NCBI GenBank assembly: GCA_937998645.1
Contig: CALLCZ010000142.1
Span: 1 to 33,248 of the forward strand
DNA from: an uncultured Gammaproteobacteria bacterium
GTDB taxonomy: Bacteria; Pseudomonadota; Gammaproteobacteria; SZUA-229
DNA length: 33,248 nucleotides
Reading direction: 5' to 3'
Shown here: positions 31,205-33,248 of the stretch, in pieces
Numbering within the stretch: the stretch's first letter is position 1
Layout of the letters: every line of letters begins with the position of its first letter
Notes under the pieces: model-generated
Seen by the model: only the letters and a program-made list of their open reading frames with translations
Told to the model about the DNA's origin: nothing
The model's database searches: none
Position numbers and translations under genes: made by a program

Positions 31205-31594
31205 TTACAGTGTACCCGGGTGCTGCTTAACTAAATACAAATAAACTGAATAAGCCGCAGCGCCAGTGAGTATTAATAGAGTGATCCACAGTAGCGGCTT
31301 GCGGCTCTTGCGCCCAGATTTATCCTCTTCTTCAGCTTCATCTCCCACTAGCTGCCAGTCAGGCACCGCGATATCAACGGTGCACTCGGCACCGCAGCTT
31401 TTGAAAACGGAAACAAGCCTGTTGGCGTCTTCGTTTGAATCGAACTTCTTGATGGCTTTTGGTGCCGTTTCGAACAGGCGAATGACCTGCTCAATGGAAA
31501 GCTTTGTTTTTGAAGCGATGTTGTTTATCACCAGGTTCTTGTCGAGGCCCTCGAGGATGTTTCCGGTGAATACAACCGAATATTCTCCACTCAT
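31205..31594 (-). CDS. Tail-anchored small protein with L7/L12-like N-domain
   Basis: 129 aa. The N-terminal domain (1-75: YSVVFTGNILEGLDKNLVIN, KLSIEQVIRLFETAPKAIKK, RLVSVFKSCGAECTVDI) resembles the small alpha/beta module found at the front of several proteobacterial membrane proteins (for example before DUF805 regions). A charged linker (84-98) leads to one C-terminal TM (about 101-121), so it is probably tail-anchored in the inner membrane. No function known. ATG 31594 is the only good start. Bracketed by D-containing repeats at 31143 and 31693. Confidence 0.78.
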   Translation of the reverse strand: MSGEYSVVFTGNILEGLDKNLVINNIASKTKLSIEQVIRLFETAPKAIKKFDSNEDANRLVSVFKSCGAECTVDIAVPDWQLVGDEAEEEDKSGRKSRKPLLWITLLILTGAAAYSVYLYLVKQHPGTL

Positions 31595-31674
31595 AATGCC
31601 TGCCTCACTGTCTTAATCATATGTATTACATGTATAGCAATATTCAGATGAATAACCAGTATTAAAGAATAATA

Positions 31675-31687
31675 GGGGACAGGCCCC
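31675..31687. repeat. Minimal palindrome GGGGACAGGCCCC
   Basis: GGGG and CCCC arms around ACAGG. Short repeat-edge relative, just before the D hairpin. Confidence 0.65.
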
Positions 31688-31692
31688 GATAA

Positions 31693-31756
31693 TAAAAGGG
31701 ATCAGGTCTTTCATTGTGCATAAGCCTGATGAATGAACCATGAAAGACCTGACACC
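31693..31756. repeat. Family D hairpin
   Basis: TAAAAGGGATCAGGTCTTTC ATTGTGCATAAGCCTGAT, then GAATGAACCATGAAAGACCT GACACC. The core is the same as at 10831-10893, 20 kb away. Confidence 0.93.
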
Positions 31757-31795
31757 GTTTACGCAGAAATAATAATTGGGGTATCCTGTTAATCC

Positions 31796-32269
31796 TCAAA
31801 CCGGCCTGCAGGCGTACATACCCCTGGTCTCGATTTCGCGACTTGTTCTGCTGCCAGGATCGATTTCGTTGATGATCACGTTGTAGATGTTTTCCTGATA
31901 ACTTACTTCTGCAATGTATTGAAAACCATTGCGCGGGCGAATCAGGGTGTTATAGGTCGTGCTCGTTTCTGCGCTGAATAATCCCGATTTCTGGAACACG
32001 AATACCAGGTAGCTTGAGCGGTCTGCAGGTATACCAATGTCATTTGACGAATCGTCAAGTTGAATGGTGCCAGTGTATTCGGTACTGCAGTCAGGATTCA
32101 CTTTATGAATATCGACAGCCGCCTGCATACTCGAAAAAATGGAGCCCGAATCCGTTTGTGTCGTTATCTTCAGGTTGTTTTCCAAGTCGCTGTGATAGGT
32201 CTTCAATCCCGAACAGCCAGTTGTGAACCAGATAGTAAATACAAGGGCGGCGTATTTTATGCGTGTCAT
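31796..32269 (-). CDS. Putative lipoprotein, 157 aa
   Basis: The signal peptide ends WFTTGCSGL, a lipobox with lipidated Cys19. The mature part (DLENNLKITTQTDSGSIFSS, DCSTEYTGTIQLDDSS, SSYLVFVFQKSGLFSAETST, RGMYACRPV) is beta-rich with cysteines at about 59 and 154 that could form a disulfide. No family recognised. Likely faces the periplasm. The next minus-strand gene upstream is also a lipoprotein, and a third begins at the window edge, so this may be a lipoprotein operon. Confidence 0.78.
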   Translation of the reverse strand: MTRIKYAALVFTIWFTTGCSGLKTYHSDLENNLKITTQTDSGSIFSSMQAAVDIHKVNPDCSTEYTGTIQLDDSSNDIGIPADRSSYLVFVFQKSGLFSAETSTTYNTLIRPRNGFQYIAEVSYQENIYNVIINEIDPGSRTSREIETRGMYACRPV

Positions 32270-32303
32270 GATTGTCTCTACAAGCTTTGCTGTTGTTTTA
32301 TTA

Positions 32304-32813
32304 TCAAGCTGTCAAATCAGGACAGCCGATTTTCTCGCCAGCAGCCCAACCCTTGATGGCTCTTATCAATGCCTTGTTGCCGACTGAAGAGCGGTACATG
32401 ACTACCTCAGAGCTGTTTTTTCCCAGCGGAATTGCATCGACCACCATCATGTAATAGCCTTTTTCTGGAACCTCATAAACATTTAGCACACCTTGTTCGT
32501 GTAGTTGCTGTATATGTAATTCGGCTTTTTGATCATTAATTTTGACGGTCGGATTCCATTTGGTAACGACAACCGAGTAACTCGTGTTGGATTGAGAGGT
32601 TGACTTGATCCTGACATCGAGACACTGTGGGGCCATCTTCTGAAATGATCTACCGATATCGGCATAAGAGCGGCTCACCTGGAATTTTTCAACTTCACCC
32701 ATAAAAGCACCAGGCAATTCTTTGCGAAATTCATCTGCTGTTTGAGGCATGTGTCCTGCACAGCCGTTTAAAATGCTGAATATTGCGATATATAGTACAA
32801 ACCGGATTTTCAT
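32304..32813 (-). CDS. Putative lipoprotein, 169 aa
   Basis: Started at the ATG at 32813 (MKIRFVLYIAIFSILNGCAG) with AGGTGAG about five bases upstream, rather than the GTG at 32822. The lipobox LNGC gives lipidated Cys18. The mature part has ELPGAFMGEVEKFQVSRSYA, CLDVRIKSTSQSN, YEVPEKGYYMMVVDAIPLG and KGWAAGEKIGCP, with two further cysteines that may pair. No family assigned. It lies 35 bases upstream (minus strand) of the 31796-32269 lipoprotein gene and is probably co-transcribed with it; similar size and two-Cys layout suggest related products. Confidence 0.78.
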   Translation of the reverse strand: MKIRFVLYIAIFSILNGCAGHMPQTADEFRKELPGAFMGEVEKFQVSRSYADIGRSFQKMAPQCLDVRIKSTSQSNTSYSVVVTKWNPTVKINDQKAELHIQQLHEQGVLNVYEVPEKGYYMMVVDAIPLGKNSSEVVMYRSSVGNKALIRAIKGWAAGEKIGCPDLTA

Positions 32814-32926
32814 TAAACTCACCTAACTTGTTAATACACTGTTATTTCCATGTCTATTTCTATAGACCGTAACGGTACTAATATCGACTTCATCGGGTGT
32901 ATTTATATGTAAATCAAGGGGGCAAT

Positions 32927-32951
32927 ATTAAAGGGGTCTGACCCCTTTAAT
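32927..32951. repeat. Near-perfect 25-base palindrome
   Basis: ATTAAAGGGGTCTGACCCCT TTAAT: palindromic but for the centre. It stands just past the stop of the last gene (minus strand) and could terminate it. Confidence 0.85.
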
Positions 32952-32953
32952 AA

Positions 32954-33248
32954 TTAAGACAATGGCAATGTCAAACACTCGCATTTATTTATGCTGAAGG
33001 TATGAGCGGGCCAGACAAGGTTAATGCTTTCGGCTTCAAGTGTATGATCGCCGGCAGGTATTACAATTGTGATAATGCCATCGGAGCTGGGTGTTTTACA
33101 GTCCGGACCTGCATCAGGGAAATGAGTCGTCAAACTGCCGACAGGGCTGCTATCTACTTTCACATCGATTCCGATTTGGGCTTTACCAGTTTTCGAGTAG
33201 ATGGTTATTACTGCGACATTATCCGACTCGCATGACTGCATATCGGCA
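32954..33248 (-). CDS. Partial exported/lipoprotein gene, 5' end beyond window
   Basis: The frame is open through the window edge. The visible part (VAVITIYSKTGKAQIGIDVK, SSPVGSLTTHFPDAGPDCKT, GIITIVIPAGDHTLEAESIN, HTFSINKCECLTLPLS) looks like a compact beta-sandwich of the PEGA/DUF2846 kind: a small domain with VDSSPVGSL and IPAGDHTLEA turns that are typical of cell-surface adaptor domains. The ATG at 33241 is not followed by a signal peptide, so the true start probably lies beyond the end. Cys at the visible start (MQSCESD) may belong to the mature N-terminus. Confidence 0.7.
   Translation of the reverse strand, partial: ADMQSCESDNVAVITIYSKTGKAQIGIDVKVDSSPVGSLTTHFPDAGPDCKTPSSDGIITIVIPAGDHTLEAESINLVWPAHTFSINKCECLTLPLS

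Overview
The window looks like chromosomal accessory DNA from a gammaproteobacterium, probably an environmental one. This rests on family recognition by eye (MtfA, MipA/OmpV, YdjM-type membrane hydrolase, bacteriohemerythrin, MddA-like methyltransferase, MetY, DsrE, an SLT-type lipoprotein); no search was run. About 31 protein genes are supported, mostly single genes on either strand. The only clear multi-gene operon is an ABC exporter (15477-19767). No tRNA, rRNA, CRISPR or phage module was seen.

The most striking content lies between the genes. Nearly every intergenic gap in the first 16 kb, and many later ones, holds a palindromic element whose outer edge reads (T)AAAAGGGG, followed by a family-specific word. 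I separate families A (GGGGACAGATTTATTT), B (GGTGCCGGAGGGATTA), C (GGGGACGTAGCGAATATT), D (GGGGTCAGGTCTTTCATTGTG), E (GGGGTCGGTGACAAA) and F (GGGGTCAGACTG, plus minimal GGGG/CCCC palindromes). They occur in blocks: A at 0.3-2.7 kb, B at 5.4-9.6 kb, D at 9.7-10.9 kb, C/E at 12.2-15.4 kb, F/minimal at 22-33 kb. Neighbouring copies of one family often bracket a single gene. An intact REP-associated tyrosine transposase (RAYT, 1965-2663) sits inside the A block with A motifs on both sides. An undocumented 3' remnant of a second RAYT (7279-7419) abuts a B element. Chimeric, nested and tandemly duplicated arms occur. The likely picture is a RAYT-driven hairpin system that has diversified into several families and populated gene ends, sometimes donating stop codons.

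Layout: 0-3.8 kb small ORF, outer-membrane barrel, MtfA peptidase, RAYT, secreted alpha/beta hydrolase. 4-11.7 kb DUF2252 protein, PAS sensor without an output domain, MipA-like protein, YdjM-like membrane protein, M28 peptidase, DUF2459-type lipoprotein. 11.9-15.4 kb DUF1289 protein, SLT lipoprotein, a conspicuously GC-rich PHB-depolymerase-like esterase bracketed by inverted repeats, and a tandem universal stress protein that seems to lack a canonical start codon. 15.4-19.8 kb ATPase, FtsX-type permease and membrane-fusion protein. 20-23.2 kb TetR regulator divergent from a di-iron metallo-beta-lactamase-fold protein with a clear promoter/operator, a hemerythrin and an MddA-like methyltransferase. 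23.2-33.2 kb small membrane and lipoproteins, CBS protein, NAD(P)-binding protein, LysE-like exporter, MetY, DsrE-like protein and further lipoproteins, the last running off the window.
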